Shown: positions 24,924 to 35,287, counted from the first letter of the stretch. The stretch: 37,500 nucleotides of DNA from Glandiceps talaboti (GCF_964340395.1 NC_135557.1:15149867-15187366); one strand, 5' to 3'. The notes: generated by a model from the letters alone, not told the origin. Numbers and translations: made by a program.

Positions 24924-25131
24924 ATGGTAAAGACCTTTGTCTACGCTTCTAAGTGGTCTGAGGTTGACACAGTCTCTGAACGCGCACGACTTTGGCCCGG
25001 ATGCCCTCAGGCTGGCCGAGGAGAAACTAAAGCTCCTCGGAAAAAACGGCACTCCACTCATATTCAGATGGTGACAACACAATCGTGGTTCTGGACGAAA
25101 TTATAATTAGCGTTGCCATTGCAGCCAGATT
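24924..25131 (+). pseudogene. Broken CIDE-N-like domain fragment
   Basis: Three coding-like pieces lie in consecutive frames. From the ATG at 24924, MVKTFVYASKWSEVDTV; then, shifted by one base, SLNAHDFGPDALRLAEEKLK and LLGKNGTPLIF; then, shifted again, DGDNTIVVLDEIII and a stop near 25131. Read in order, the pattern (K-x-F start, A-x-E-K-L helix, DG...V-x-DE strand) resembles the CIDE-N domain of DNA-fragmentation-factor relatives. Two frame changes without usable splice sites indicate a pseudogene. It sits in intron 1 of the six-exon gene. The family call is from memory. Confidence 0.35.
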
Positions 25132-25994
25132 GTGATGTATTCAGCATCACTAACATTAATATTAACACAGTCACACATGTTTTCTCTTATGACAGCATCT
25201 CTTTTATAATTGACAGATCTGCGATAGCGCCACCACTTTTTAAGGTGACAACAACATAACATTAAATAAAGGTTAAGGTCACCATACTCATTTATATACC
25301 TGTACGAGAAAATATGTCGAAAATCAGTGAAGGAACTGACGACTTTGAACATTTTGACTAATACACCTAGCACTGCAGAACAAATCGTGACGTTGACCCG
25401 AGTTGCCGTAACGTATCTTACACGACCTGTTAGCAGGTTATAATATAACTAGTTTAAAATGCATTCAACTGCACGTGGTTCACTAATTGTAACAGCCATG
25501 CATCAAAATCTCCTTCATGGGACAGTGGACCAGTAGGTGATCATTAGATGTGGGTGAAGCTACAACGGAGAATACTATTATTTAGATGACAGGTTGTACT
25601 TTGTCACACTACCAATTTTCTCATCGATCACGTACATACATGCAGGCATGCTTCAATAACGCTTAACAAAGAATTCTTTGAATCTAGCTGAATCTAGTTC
25701 GGTCGTCAACAAAACGGAACGAGAGAATATAAGGACACTTTAATAATGTATCTACCTCGTTATCCGATTCCCTTGACATGTTATCTATTGTGTGATCACT
25801 ACTCCCAATTAGGGTCAATTTAATAGCTGTGTTGTATAAATTGACACAGACTAATGTATTTGGTGGGCCATCAATGGGAACTTATTTTTGTAACAAGAAT
25901 GCTGACCTACCAATGTTTAGGTTCAGTGCTTAAGACCATATTCAGTGTAACCTGTTGACGCTTTCAAATAGCAAGCCATCATAAAGTTGTTTTA

Positions 25995-26105
25995 TAAATA
26001 ATAATAATCAGTTTATTTTTTACCCCAAATATATATAACAGTGGGTAAATGGGAGTCAGGAAATAGCTTGTAGCTAGTCTGGGCCTGTCCCCTCACATAT
26101 TTATA
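25995..26105 (-). mobile_element. Possible LINE/SINE 3' end with ATT-repeat tail
   Basis: On the minus strand the segment runs from a GGGGACAGGCCCAGACTAGC block through an AT-rich region to AAATAAACTGATTATTATTA at 25995. This resembles a non-LTR element 3' end with a trinucleotide tail. No coding sequence and no second copy in the window; weak. Confidence 0.3.
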
Positions 26106-26349
26106 TACAGAAATTCACAGCAAGGTACTCAATATGACTCAAAATATGTAATTATGTACACATGATTAAAATTACACATATACAGTCTATCAGTTACACA
26201 GTGTATGTTATAAATAAAAAAATCCAAAATAAATGCCATATCTCCATCCATATGGCCACTATGAAATACTTCGTCAGACATTATACATGTAAAAAGGACA
26301 CACTTCACAAACGTATATAAACTTCATTTCTCTTTACATTAAATGACAG

Positions 26350-26506
26350 GATATCTCACGGTCATGTAGTTGACTTTGACAGTAGTTATAAGAGGGACTT
26401 TGCAGCCAAACGTATACCATCACCACAGTTGGTGGGCGTGTCGTTTCCAAGGAAACATAACCCCCATCCTAAGCATGTCTACCATATCAGAAGACTACAT
26501 AACGAG
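26350..26506 (+). CDS. Exon 2 of six-exon X-box gene
   Basis: The acceptor follows a pyrimidine-rich tract (ttcatttctctttacat...gacag). One base completes the split Arg codon, then 52 codons run to the donor GAG|gtgggt, in phase 0. The peptide contains HVVDFDSSYKRDFAAKRIPS and then PRKHNPHPKHVYHIRRLHNE: basic, rich in His and Pro, with no membrane segment. Phase 2 in and phase 0 out match exons 1 and 3. Confidence 0.6.
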
Positions 26507-26823
26507 GTGGGTAATATGAATATTAAATTTTATGACGATAGTTTTTTTTGGTACTTGAAAGTTTGGGATTGGGAGGGGAGGGGATAGGAAGGGGGACAGG
26601 ACACGAGGAGAGGCAAACTCTACGGTGCCATACATAGATATTGTCACGTGTCTCAAAATTATCCCTTGGCAAACATGAAAAAAAAAATTCGTTTCCGATA
26701 ACATAATTTACAAGAAAATAGTAGGTAGTTCGGAATTGTAGGGTATATAAAACATCAAATAAATATCAAAGATGCAATAGATGTCGAAAATAAAATTAAA
26801 AAAAAAAGTTTTCTATTTTGTAG

Positions 26824-26989
26824 CCCGTTTGTCACGTGAAGACTCAATTCCAAAGCGAGGCAAAAAATGATGACGATAGTTGTCCGCTGTCCTCGATGAG
26901 ACTGCATTACCCGCCAAGAGTTATGGCGCCATCAAGGAACACTAGATTTGGATGTAACAAAAATAAACAAAATATTGCCGAAGGAATAG
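26824..26989 (+). CDS. Exon 3 of six-exon X-box gene
   Basis: The acceptor is strong (ttttctattttgtag). The exon is open from phase 0 to phase 1 over 166 nt and ends ATA G|gtcagt, a weaker donor. It encodes an acidic, Ser-rich stretch, then MRLHYPPRVMAPSRNTRFG. A PPR/PSRNTRFG-like basic segment fits the composition of the neighbouring exons. The following intron holds a partial copy of an inverted-repeat element (27028-27150). Confidence 0.55.
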
Positions 26990-27027
26990 GTCAGTTATTT
27001 ACATATTTGCATTATGGTAAAGTGTTT

Positions 27028-27150
27028 GTAATCACGTCAATCACGGTTCAGGGTATGATTATTGTGATTACCAATCATGATTGTGATTAGTATTTATCAA
27101 ACGTGAAATCATAATTGCGATAAATCATGTATGATTAATCCAACGCGCCC
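27028..27150 (-). mobile_element. Family 4 partial copy
   Basis: The minus strand begins GGGCGCGTTGGATTAATCAT and continues with CGTTTGATAAATACTAATCA and ATCATGATTGGTAATCAC, matching the left half of the element at 18080-18502. The other end is missing. In intron 3 of the six-exon gene. Confidence 0.6.
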
Positions 27151-27429
27151 CGGTACTCTCCGACCGAACGCGTGTTCCAATATTCCACTACCACCGCAAG
27201 AATAGAACGAAGTACAATGCACAGACATTAATAAATGACCATTGCTTTCTAAGCCGACGCATCTAATGGGTATATACATCTCGAGCAATGTGTATAACTT
27301 GATTGTGTTATTCGTGTCATTAGGTAAAACCTTCAAAGGTCAACACCAGTAGAGGACTGCCAATCCCGTACATGACAAACGTCGTATCCAATTTTTAAAA
27401 CTGAAGGGTATAAGGGGGGGGGGGGGGGC

Positions 27430-27808
27430 AAGATCAATAGTTCAATGTTGGATAAAACACTAAATTCTTTTACTTGGGGGTGGTGGAGGGGGGGGGGTTG
27501 AGCCAGTTTAGTTTTCATCCTACAGATACAATTTTCATTTTAATGGATCAGTATGCACATCTGAATACAAACACTTCTAAAAATGTGAAATTGTAAAATA
27601 GAATAAATTCTATAGGAAATGCATGTCACTGAACTAAAGTAAAGTGTCAACAAACAAAACTGTGTTTTCCTCCGTGACTACATACTGGCGATTTGAAATT
27701 GATCGTGCTACTGAAATTGATTATACAACTTAGTTAGGGGGAGGGGTCTGAGGCCCAACTAAAAGAATTTAGTTTTTTTTATCGTGCATTGAACTATTAA
27801 TGATCTCG
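27430..27808. mobile_element. Inverted-repeat element family 1, copy 2
   Basis: Ends AGATCAATAGTTCAATG at left and CATTGAACTATTAATGATCT at right. The left part, reverse-complemented, matches the right part of copy 1 (GTAGGATGA.AACTAAA..TGGCT, then a C-rich block). It lies in intron 3 of the six-exon gene and carries G-runs at 27476-27499. Confidence 0.62.
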
Positions 27809-27926
27809 CGTCTAGCCAGGGATTAAATCATATAATCGATGCATTCCTTTAATCCCAGTGTCTATGTTTTCTTGATCACTTTTTGACGTCATATATGTGA
27901 GTGTTTGTGAACTCTTCTTATTTCAG

Positions 27927-27997
27927 TCCCTGCTAACACCGACAATGAAAAGGTCGTCAGGTCATTTCAAGAAAGAATGCTTCCCGCCTGTTCACGA
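27927..27997 (+). CDS. Exon 4 of six-exon X-box gene
   Basis: A 71-nt exon follows tcttatttcag and ends before gtaagtaa, a near-perfect donor. Read in phase 1 it encodes PANTDNEKVVRSFQERMLP then ACSR, and leaves in phase 0. Strong signals on both sides make this one of the surest exons of the gene. Confidence 0.65.
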
Positions 27998-28376
27998 GTA
28001 AGTAAACGTTTCTATGTTCCCCTCCCCTTTGTCCGTAAATACAACGACAATACTGACTTAAAATTCATATGTCACCTATCAAATGTGTTTATATCCGACC
28101 TTCGGATCTAGATCTACTTAAATTTCTCCATAACACAGGCTGTCTATAATACATCGCTGGGACCGTCCTTTATACGGGCCTTCATATGACTTGTGTGCGG
28201 GGAAGCGTTAAGAAGAGCGCCCTCAACGGCTGGTATTTCCGACTACTGTAAATACGGTCTCTGTAGATGCCTTTAATAATAGTCTTATAAATTAGCAAGT
28301 ATTTAGTAATGTATGTTGAAAGGGATATCTGAAAATTAACTCTAACATTTGGTCTTCTTTTTTTCTGCTTAATTAG

Positions 28377-28443
28377 ACTATAACAATGACAACAGAGAAG
28401 CCGTACGTACCGACTCTCAAACGAATAAACATTCCTGGCTCTG
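28377..28443 (+). CDS. Exon 5 of six-exon X-box gene
   Basis: A 67-nt exon lies after a T-rich acceptor (cttctttttttctgcttaattag) and before gtaggt. Phase 0 in, phase 1 out. The peptide is TITMTTEKPYVPTLKRINIP then GSG. The next intron contains AATT and TTTA repeats (28700-28757). Confidence 0.62.
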
Positions 28444-28698
28444 GTAGGTGGTAATTAGTTATATCAAAATATATTAACAAAAAACCCACGGCAAGTATAA
28501 GTAAAACATTTCAAATGGGCAAAAAGTTTTTCAGGGACTGATCAACCAGTATGTTTGAATGTTATACGATATGTACGTTATACGTTACCAAAAATCTACC
28601 CTTTATGTCATATATAAAGAGAAAAACAATGCAACAGTGTCAGAACATGTACAAGTTTAGATCATGACTTAATGATGTTAGAAATTCATAGAAAGAAA

Positions 28699-28716
28699 AT
28701 TAATTAATTAATTAAT

Positions 28717-28755
<39 letters not shown>

Positions 28756-28757
28756 TT
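28699..28757. repeat. (AATT)n-(TTTA)n repeat in intron 5
   Basis: Four AATT-type units followed by about ten TTTA units. Confidence 0.88.
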
Positions 28758-28915
28758 AATTCATTTATTTTTTATAGTTTTTCGTTTCATTGTTAATGGA
28801 CGGAGAACCCTACATTTTTAAAGATAAACATGTTATTGAATACGGGCATCCAAGGTCTGATATGGCGGTTGAACAAAAACAAATTCTCATTTTTTTCACA
28901 AATTCTTTTCTCAAG

Positions 28916-29175
28916 GTCAAGGTTCGGACATTACAGAATTATCCATCCTCATCGAAGATGACTACGGTCACACCATAGCTGTCCGTCGACCAATGAGGAA
29001 ACGACGAATCCCTGGAAGTCGTACAACCACCCTTCAAGTTGGTTCGTTTATTGGTGGTCTACCTGAAGATACAACAACGAGCATAACAGGGCGAAAACTG
29101 AACAATAGACCTCCACAATTCTATAAGTATCATAACCACGCCTGGAGTGCTGAAACCAAAACAAAAGAATATTAG
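28916..29175 (+). CDS. Terminal exon 6 of six-exon X-box gene
   Basis: The acceptor is aattcttttctcaag. Read in phase 1, 86 codons follow including the TAG at 29173-29175. The peptide begins GQGSDITELSILIEDDYGHT, has a basic patch RRPMRKRRIPGSR, then QVGSFIGGLPEDTTTSITGR, and ends with an aromatic-rich tail (RPPQFYKYHNHAWSAETKTK, then EY). An AATAAA polyadenylation signal sits at 29322-29327, about 150 bases after the stop. The 260-nt open reading and clean 3' end support a real gene. Confidence 0.65.
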
Positions 29176-29321
29176 GTTCCTTGTAGAACTGACCAATTGG
29201 CCTCCATATTTTCATAAATATATCCCAAATCTTCATCTTGACTCGGAAGAAAGCAAATATGTTCCTTGTCTCACTTTAGTAAGTCGATCACCGGTAAATT
29301 ACAGCTTTTCATTTCTGAAAA

Positions 29322-29327
29322 AATAAA
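29322..29327 (+). terminator. Polyadenylation signal AATAAA
   Basis: AATAAA lies about 150 bases after the TAG of the six-exon gene and is followed by a T-rich run. It is the first canonical signal downstream. Confidence 0.5.
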
Positions 29328-29411
29328 CTTTTTTTTTTTTTAATTTCTACGAAACATGTCTCGATTTCTTCGCAAAGAAGTATGAGCATCAAAATGGATC
29401 ATAACGTAATG

Positions 29412-29510
29412 TAAGGCCATATATAAAAAAAATTGTGTTTCCGATCAATTCTATAATAGGTGGGGTAGGTTGATTTTTTATATTACTTTATTATATTTTT
29501 TGTTCTGTGT
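29412..29510. mobile_element. Family 3 partial copy (left end)
   Basis: Starts TAAGGCCATATATAAAAAAA and contains AATAGGTGGGGTAGGTTGAT, matching the left ~100 bases of family 3; the rest is absent. Confidence 0.55.
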
Positions 29511-29626
29511 GTAAGCGCACTGATATGGGAGCAGAAGCGAAGGAATACCACCAGGGACAGGTATTCCATTGAAATATATGGTAATTGACGAATTTAGAAT
29601 ACCTCACAAAGGCTTACCATTATCAC

Positions 29627-29820
29627 TATACAAAAAGTCATATTTGACCATGTCTTTCCACCGGGGTAAATCTTGAGCAGAGAATGTGTAAATGTGGTGA
29701 GTATGAGACGAAGTTCGAACTTTGACTTAATTCACCCCGGTGATCTCTCTTCTGCGGAGTGTAGAAAGTCAAAATTTGTACTGCTTCTCTCGTACTACCC
29801 CTGGACAGAGATGCAAACGA
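29627..29820. mobile_element. Family 5 copy 2, inverted and truncated
   Basis: Starts TATACAAAAAGTCATATTTG and contains CCATGTCTTTCCACCGGGGT, the inverse of the right end of copy 1, and ends in TCTCGTACTACCCCTGGACA. One terminal repeat is lost. Confidence 0.55.
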
Positions 29821-29875
29821 ACAAATACACCCCAGTCACAGCGAGTTAAATTGTTAATAAACATTTACAACTACA

Positions 29876-30278
29876 TTAGGCGTAACAAAAAAATGTGTGG
29901 TTCCGATTACATTCAATTTTAGAATAGGTGGGGTAGGTAGATTTTTTATTTTATTTTTTTAATTTATTTTATTTTCATTTGTGACTCTCTAGTTCAGGCA
30001 GATATGTTTGTCTGTTGTTTTCCATATGGTCGCTATGTTATTGCCAATGGCTTCTTCTCATCAGATGTACAGCCATTACAGATTGGAAGAACAGTTTTAT
30101 ATTGTCCTTTTCGGTTGATGTCAGTTTTCACATCCACTAGTTCTGGCGAGACTTCACACAATTTGTACGATTTTATAATATTTTTTCTCGAATATGTAAA
30201 ATAAAAGTTTAGGGTCGGCGTGAAAAACTAGGTGGGGTCGGTTAACCGAAACGAAACAACTTTTTTTATTTGGCCTTA
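29876..30278. mobile_element. Inverted-repeat element family 3, copy 2
   Basis: Shares the ends and interior of the element at 15355-15733 in the same orientation (CTCATCAGATGTACAGCCAT, GGCGAGACTTCACA). It lies downstream of the six-exon gene. Ends TTAGGCGTAACAAAAAAATG and CTTTTTTTATTTGGCCTTA. Confidence 0.68.
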
Positions 30279-30641
30279 GCTAGAACCAGGCGTGATGATC
30301 CGTTACTATAATGTCTGCAATGTTGTATTAGAACTATAAATAGAGACAGAATTAGATATATTAAAAGGGTTATTGAAGTTTACAGCAGATGAAAATTCTT
30401 GGTAAATTAGTTTCGTGTTGATACACCGACCACACGGTTTAATGAACACATCATTAACGAACACAGTTTTCATGGGCATGTCCACAAAGAGATATAATTG
30501 AATGGTTTGGTTATACTTTCATCAAATGAATGTCTCATCAAAGAACAACAATCGATGACTCCTAGAGTTAATTAGTTCTGATAATATTAACATCTCGTGT
30601 CATACACCAAACATGCAACTAATTTCCAAATTGCTTTTCGA

Positions 30642-30663
30642 TGACGTCAATTACCATAGCAAC
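30642..30663 (+). promoter_or_regulatory. CRE directly joined to an X-box
   Basis: TGACGTCA (30642-30649) is immediately followed by ATTACCATAGCAAC (30650-30663), a 13/14 match to the RFX consensus. No gene start recognised nearby. Confidence 0.35.
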
Positions 30664-31600
30664 AATATCCATTACTACATTTCAATGCTTTTCTTTTAAG
30701 TGCCTAAGTAGATGAGGCGATTCGAAGGCTAGTGAATTCCCACAATGTGCCACAAACAAAAATGTCCGGCGTCCCAAAAATTTAATAAATAATTCTTGTA
30801 GATGTCACACCGGTGTCACAAATTGAGGCTGAGTTGTTCACATGTCAGTTTTTGTCACTACTGGAGACATATGTAGAATTAATATAAACACTATGTTGTA
30901 ATCCCTATTAATGAATGACAAGATGACAAGAATCAAGACAAGTTGGCCACTAGTAAAACTTCTACAATGTTCTCATATATTTTACGTGGAGGAGGATGTC
31001 ATAGACCGAGGCTGTTCTATCTTTTGTCATCCCCCAAGAAATGTGCTATTTAGTATTCAGATTGTACACTGAACAAATATTTTATCAGTGCACAAATAAT
31101 TATAGGCCCATTTGTGAGTAGGATTAAAGTCATTGTGAAAAAGAAGTTCTCGCACACAGCTAGATACAAAAAGTTGGGCCCAAGTAAAGAACAATTCCAC
31201 GTAATCCTTATGCCCCCACTGGGCCTTTAAGTACCACCATATACAAGGAATAAAAAGAGAAAGGCGTCTCCCTTGTTTTCAAACTAGATTGACGGGATAA
31301 GGCTTATGACAGTCATCGCCAAGTCGGAACCAAATGTATAGAGAAGACGGGACAGTGGTCCCAGGCTACGAACAGAAAAAAACAGTGACTTAATTTGCTT
31401 CAGGAGATCCGGTTTATGAGACAAACGTTCCTGGCGTATTTGTCAAACGGTTGACCAAATCTGATATTAACAGCAAGTTTCAACTTTCGACCACTATATA
31501 ATTCTCAAAGCTAAAGAAGGACAGTCAGTTAAAGGCCAATGTTTCAATCCCAGGTTCTTGCAGTAGTGTTATGTTACAATTTAGCCATGGGGATTAAATC

Positions 31601-31735
31601 CGACTTTCATTTTGTTCATGACTAGCAGTTAAGGATTTTTTTGTTCTACCAGAAAATTATTTCATCGACTTTCATGATTTTGTTCATGACCAATAGTTAA
31701 GGTTTTTGTTTTGTTCTACCAGAAAATTATTTCAC
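31601..31735 (+). repeat. Tandem duplication of about 67 bp
   Basis: CGACTTTCAT..TTTTGTTCATGAC..AGTTAAGG..TTGTTCTACCAGAAAATTAT occurs at 31601-31665 and again at 31666-31735 with small indels. No gene. Confidence 0.85.
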
Positions 31736-32513
31736 TACTAAATTTTAATCATTATCAAAACGAGGCTGCATTATACAGAATCTCTCTGTAGGGCATACAC
31801 CTAAAACATTAAATTTTATTTTGTGGGGACAAAAATAAATATTGATAAAGCCCAATTTCATGAAGGGGATACATGTATGTTTGGAACAGTTTGATCTAGC
31901 TACATTTACATTGCATTATTTTACTACTGTAGTGTGATGGCGACGTGCTTAGGTAAGCCTATAAGCAGAGTTTGTTAGAATTAAATTTAGGCGCGCAAAC
32001 CAGTTGTCTGGCAGAGCTAAAGAAAGAATCAGACAAGAAAATAATCCCATGTAACACTTAGGGTTTCACTGATAAGATAATACAATTGCGAGAGCTGAGG
32101 ACTGAACCCTGGGCCTTTAAAATGCCAAATCATAGACATTGTACTTGTCTATAGAATATTTGTTGTGGTGCGTTTGCATAGTAGATACCATTTTTTTGCA
32201 CATCATATGATATGATCGTTTCTGAATAAGCAATATCATTAATTATTCATGTTTGTCGATCATACTGTTTCTCTATCCCGATTGAAGACTATTTATATAG
32301 TATAGAACAACTATACACAGGAATTTGAGCGATATTTGAAATTATAATGATATGCAAATATATCAGCATACATAATAGCACTAGTACTCATACGATTATC
32401 CTCTGTAAGATACGATTATTAATATTACAGTTTTTGCTGTCGTCATAAGGATGAAGGATGACTGTTTGTTGCCATGCCAATGATGTATTGTTTGACAGTT
32501 TTGCTTGGGTAGC

Positions 32514-32521
32514 TATATATA
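32514..32521 (+). promoter_or_regulatory. TATA box of the pentraxin-like gene
   Basis: TATATATA lies 80 bases before the first possible ATG (32594) and 131 before the preferred one (32645). A CCAAT box (tgccaatga) lies about 40 bases further upstream. Spacing is reasonable for a TATA promoter, but the surrounding sequence is AT-rich. Confidence 0.35.
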
Positions 32522-32644
32522 CATGATTAGGTTAACAGCAATAAATAATATAATCCTCATAAATACGTTGTCTAACACAGTGCATATGCTGCTATGTGGC
32601 AGATGGGACTGCTTAATCTGGATGGAGTTTCACAGCAATTAAAC

Positions 32645-32747
32645 ATGGAACGGAAAATTGGGATACCTTTCCCCATCTATCCAGGTTATTTCCTGGCAGT
32701 TTTGATCATTCTGGCAAATGTCCACCACTCTAATGGGATTGATTGTG
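32645..32747 (+). CDS. Exon 1 of tandem pentraxin-like gene (signal peptide)
   Basis: ATG at 32645 opens MERKIGIPFPIYPGYFLAVL and continues ILANVHHSNGIDC, then G before the donor gtaagtaag (phase 1). The run YFLAVLILANV is a signal-peptide core. Two earlier in-frame ATGs (32594, 32603) would add up to 17 residues; an in-frame stop at 32573 limits the extension. I prefer 32645 because it gives a normal N-region. A TATA element lies at 32514-32521 and a CCAAT motif near 32473. Confidence 0.65.
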
Positions 32748-33668
32748 GTAAGTAAGTCAGTCGGAGGCATGTTTAGGCCAGGCTTTCATTCTCAGGTTTG
32801 CACATTATTGTTAACATTAGTATCTGCAGAAGGATCACATAGCCACATTTCTTTGCTCAGAACCGTTTTTCTATAGCTTTGTAGCCTTTTTTTCACACCC
32901 AATATTTGAGTCTATATCCAAACTTTGCCTTTGGATTATGGATACACACTAATTAGTGAATTACATGACATATTATTACCAATTTCCAAACACACAACAA
33001 ATATTTGAACACTACAGCATTTTGTTGATGTAAGTAACATAGGTACACTTTGACCGGACAATGATGACAAGGCAATATCTTAATAATTCTATTTGTTTGT
33101 TGCCTGTCATCTTCTCTATGTATTCCATCTCGCCCACTGTTCAGCATATAAAAATGACAGGTCTTGAAATTTGCAGTTGTAATATTTGATATCGATCGAA
33201 AAATAATAAGAAAATAGCGCCCCGTTACACTCTTACTCGCTGTATCCCTTTTTAATAAAGTTCTGACAATTCACTTTCTTTGACTTTAAAAAAAATACCA
33301 CTGAAAACAGTCATGATTATCCTTTATTTACAATTAATAAATTATCATCATTCGTAAGATAAATTTATAATTTCAATGTCACAGTTTTCTTTTAAAAAAT
33401 CGTTCGTAAGTGTACATGTGTAGATGTGGCACAAGCTGAGAAAATATGCGCTCGGAGAACTCCGACACATCATGGCGGTGTCTCAAGTCTGAGCTCCCAG
33501 AGAGCATATTTCCAGAGTTTGCGGGGTACTACCTGTTGTTAGCAAAGTTATTACTCCATATATTAGTTGTAAATAATTACAATCGCTTGACACTGTCTGA
33601 TGCAATATTAGTTTATAATGATATAGTCATTAATACTGTAATACCTTATTCTCCCGGTTCAATATCAG
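32748..33668. other. Intron 1 of the pentraxin-like gene
   Basis: AT-rich, no repeat copy recognised. The open frame before 33669 is intronic by splice evidence. Confidence 0.45.
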
Positions 33669-34292
33669 ACCTAGAAGGAAGGACCAATTCCCTAGAGCTC
33701 GGAGCCAGTGGCGTGACAGTACTGACAAATGTGCCTGCACTGTCGAAGATGACTATGTGTATCTGGGCCAAATTGGATGTTAGCAATGTCAATACGTCAT
33801 CATTGACGTCATATGTGTTCATTAACTATGGTAATGAAATCTTACTCGTGAATCCCAAATCACTGACCCTCAACATAAACTCATCAGATACACAAGAACC
33901 GACATTGTTGGATATAGCTGACGGTAACTGGCATCAAGTGTGTACTACCTGGTCATCAACACTTGGAGACTGGGCAGTATATGATGGCGGTAACCGTCAT
34001 GCACACGGTACAGGCTTACAGAATGGTCGCACAATAGCAGGAGGTGGGACATTACAGCTTGGATATGATAATGATGCATTGCAACCCTTTGGTAACAATG
34101 GAGGAACCCAAATGTGCTCTCAGACTGTACTTATCGCATATTTCAGTATGTGGTCTTGGGTACTGAGTGCTCACCAGATTACTGCTATCGACTGCTCTAG
34201 TGCCGGGGACATATATGTTTGGAATGTTAACCAGCTTAAGCTGCTAGATGATATTCAAAATACCGCTTGTCTAATCCATACAGATATCTGTC
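33669..34292 (+). CDS. Exon 2 of tandem pentraxin-like gene (first pentraxin/LamG domain)
   Basis: This phase 1-1 exon of 624 nt runs from the acceptor at ..caatatcag to the donor ATCTGTC|gtaagt. It encodes 208 residues with the pentraxin/concanavalin-A-like fold signature: SLELGAS, PALSKMTMCIWAKL, NEILLVNPKSLTLNI, DGNWHQVCTTWSSTLGDWAV, AGGGTLQLGYDND. The two cysteines in MTMC and WHQVC correspond to the conserved intradomain disulfide of pentraxins (Cys36-Cys97 in CRP). The first position of the HxCx[ST]W signature is Gln instead of His. The open frame extends upstream to 33446, but the acceptor and the phase of exon 1 set the start at 33669. Expected role: a secreted carbohydrate- or ligand-binding lectin-like module. 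Confidence 0.75.
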
Positions 34293-34516
34293 GTAAGTAA
34301 AATCCATTATTTGATCTACAGTTACGTACAAATAATTTACATTTCTCTGTTTTAAAGTTAACTGTGACAATTGATAACTGCAGTCTTATTGCAGTGGTAG
34401 TTATACAGACATTGTGAGCATGCGCACAGTACTCATTGCATAGCAAGATATAAGGGGTCAGTTATTTTCAACGGATTGGATGAGCTTTCTTTTTGAAAAA
34501 ATACCACTTGAAGTGC

Positions 34517-34564
<48 letters not shown>

Positions 34565-34571
34565 GGGGGGG
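34517..34571. repeat. (GT)n-G8 repeat in pentraxin-gene intron 2
   Basis: About 22 GT units, then GA and a run of eight to ten Gs. Confidence 0.9.
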
Positions 34572-34698
34572 GTTATTGGAAATATTTAGCTCTACAGGTA
34601 TTTCCTTTATCAGAAGTACAACAACAAACTTGATGTACGCGTTTTTTGCTACCATGAAATGAAGGCCTGCACATATGTAATTCGTTAAAAATCATGCG

Positions 34699-34748
34699 AG
34701 ATGTAAAAACATCGTGTCGCCTGTAGCTAATCGAAACTCTATAGTCAC
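34699..34748. mobile_element. Family 2 relic (end fragment)
   Basis: GAGATGTAAAAACATCGTGT followed by CGCCTGTAGC and ends CTCTATAGTCAC, matching the terminal inverted repeat of the element at 9041-9345. In intron 2 of the pentraxin-like gene. Confidence 0.45.
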
Positions 34749-34890
34749 AATAGTTATGAGAACCCAAATTAAAACCATAAACAACGTTTGGTTTTGATGA
34801 TACTAAATAAAGTAAACACAGAGGGACATTTCAAACATCAGTCAAAAAAGTCACTATCCAGTGATGTTATCCGATATTTATCCACTAATA

Positions 34891-35114
34891 CAGGTTATGA
34901 TCTTTTAAATTAACATCATTTGCATATCCATGTTACCGTAATATATAATTTGACAATTATCATAACAGTAATCTGTGCAGACCTCACCCCCATACTCCCC
35001 CGCAGTTTTGAACTCATATGCAATATTTATTAAATGAACACTTCTTGGTATTTATTAAGGTAATATACATTACATGGAAATGCAATTGATGTTAATTTCA
35101 AAGATCATAACCTG
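34891..35114. mobile_element. Tc1/mariner-like MITE in pentraxin-gene intron
   Basis: The 224-bp element begins CAGGTTATGATCTTTTAAAT and ends with the inverse, ..AAGATCATAACCTG. Arms match over about 50 bases with few mismatches, and TA dinucleotides flank both ends (34889-34890, 35115-35116). CAG-starting ends with TA targets are the habit of Tc1/mariner elements. Noncoding. Confidence 0.7.
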
Positions 35115-35117
35115 TAT

Positions 35118-35208
35118 ATTTGTGATTGAAGTGAGATGAAATGTAACACTTCATGTGCGGCCCCGTGTGTTATTAATCTTTACGGCACCCCAATTTAATT
35201 AGAAGTAG
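35118..35208. mobile_element. Family 2 relic (inner and end fragment)
   Basis: GTGAGATGAAATGTAACACT and the following CATGTGCGGCCCCGTGTG match the inner repeat and right end of the element at 9041-9345. It lies immediately right of the TA-flanked element at 34891-35114, consistent with nested insertion. Confidence 0.4.
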
Positions 35209-35287
35209 TTCTATCAATTACATGGCTTCAAAGTGTACAGTTACAACGTACCACTAATTATAATTTCTTCAATGTTGTATCTACTAG

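Larger units (their letters stand above)
24295..26349. other. Intron 1 of the six-exon gene
   Basis: Holds the CIDE-N-like fragment, a G-run at 24373-24387, a CRE at 24802-24809 and a possible LINE/SINE tail at 25995-26105. Confidence 0.45.
30279..32513. other. No gene recognised between the two plus-strand genes
   Basis: Contains the CRE/X-box pair at 30642 and the tandem duplication at 31601. No exon supported on either strand. Confidence 0.4.
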
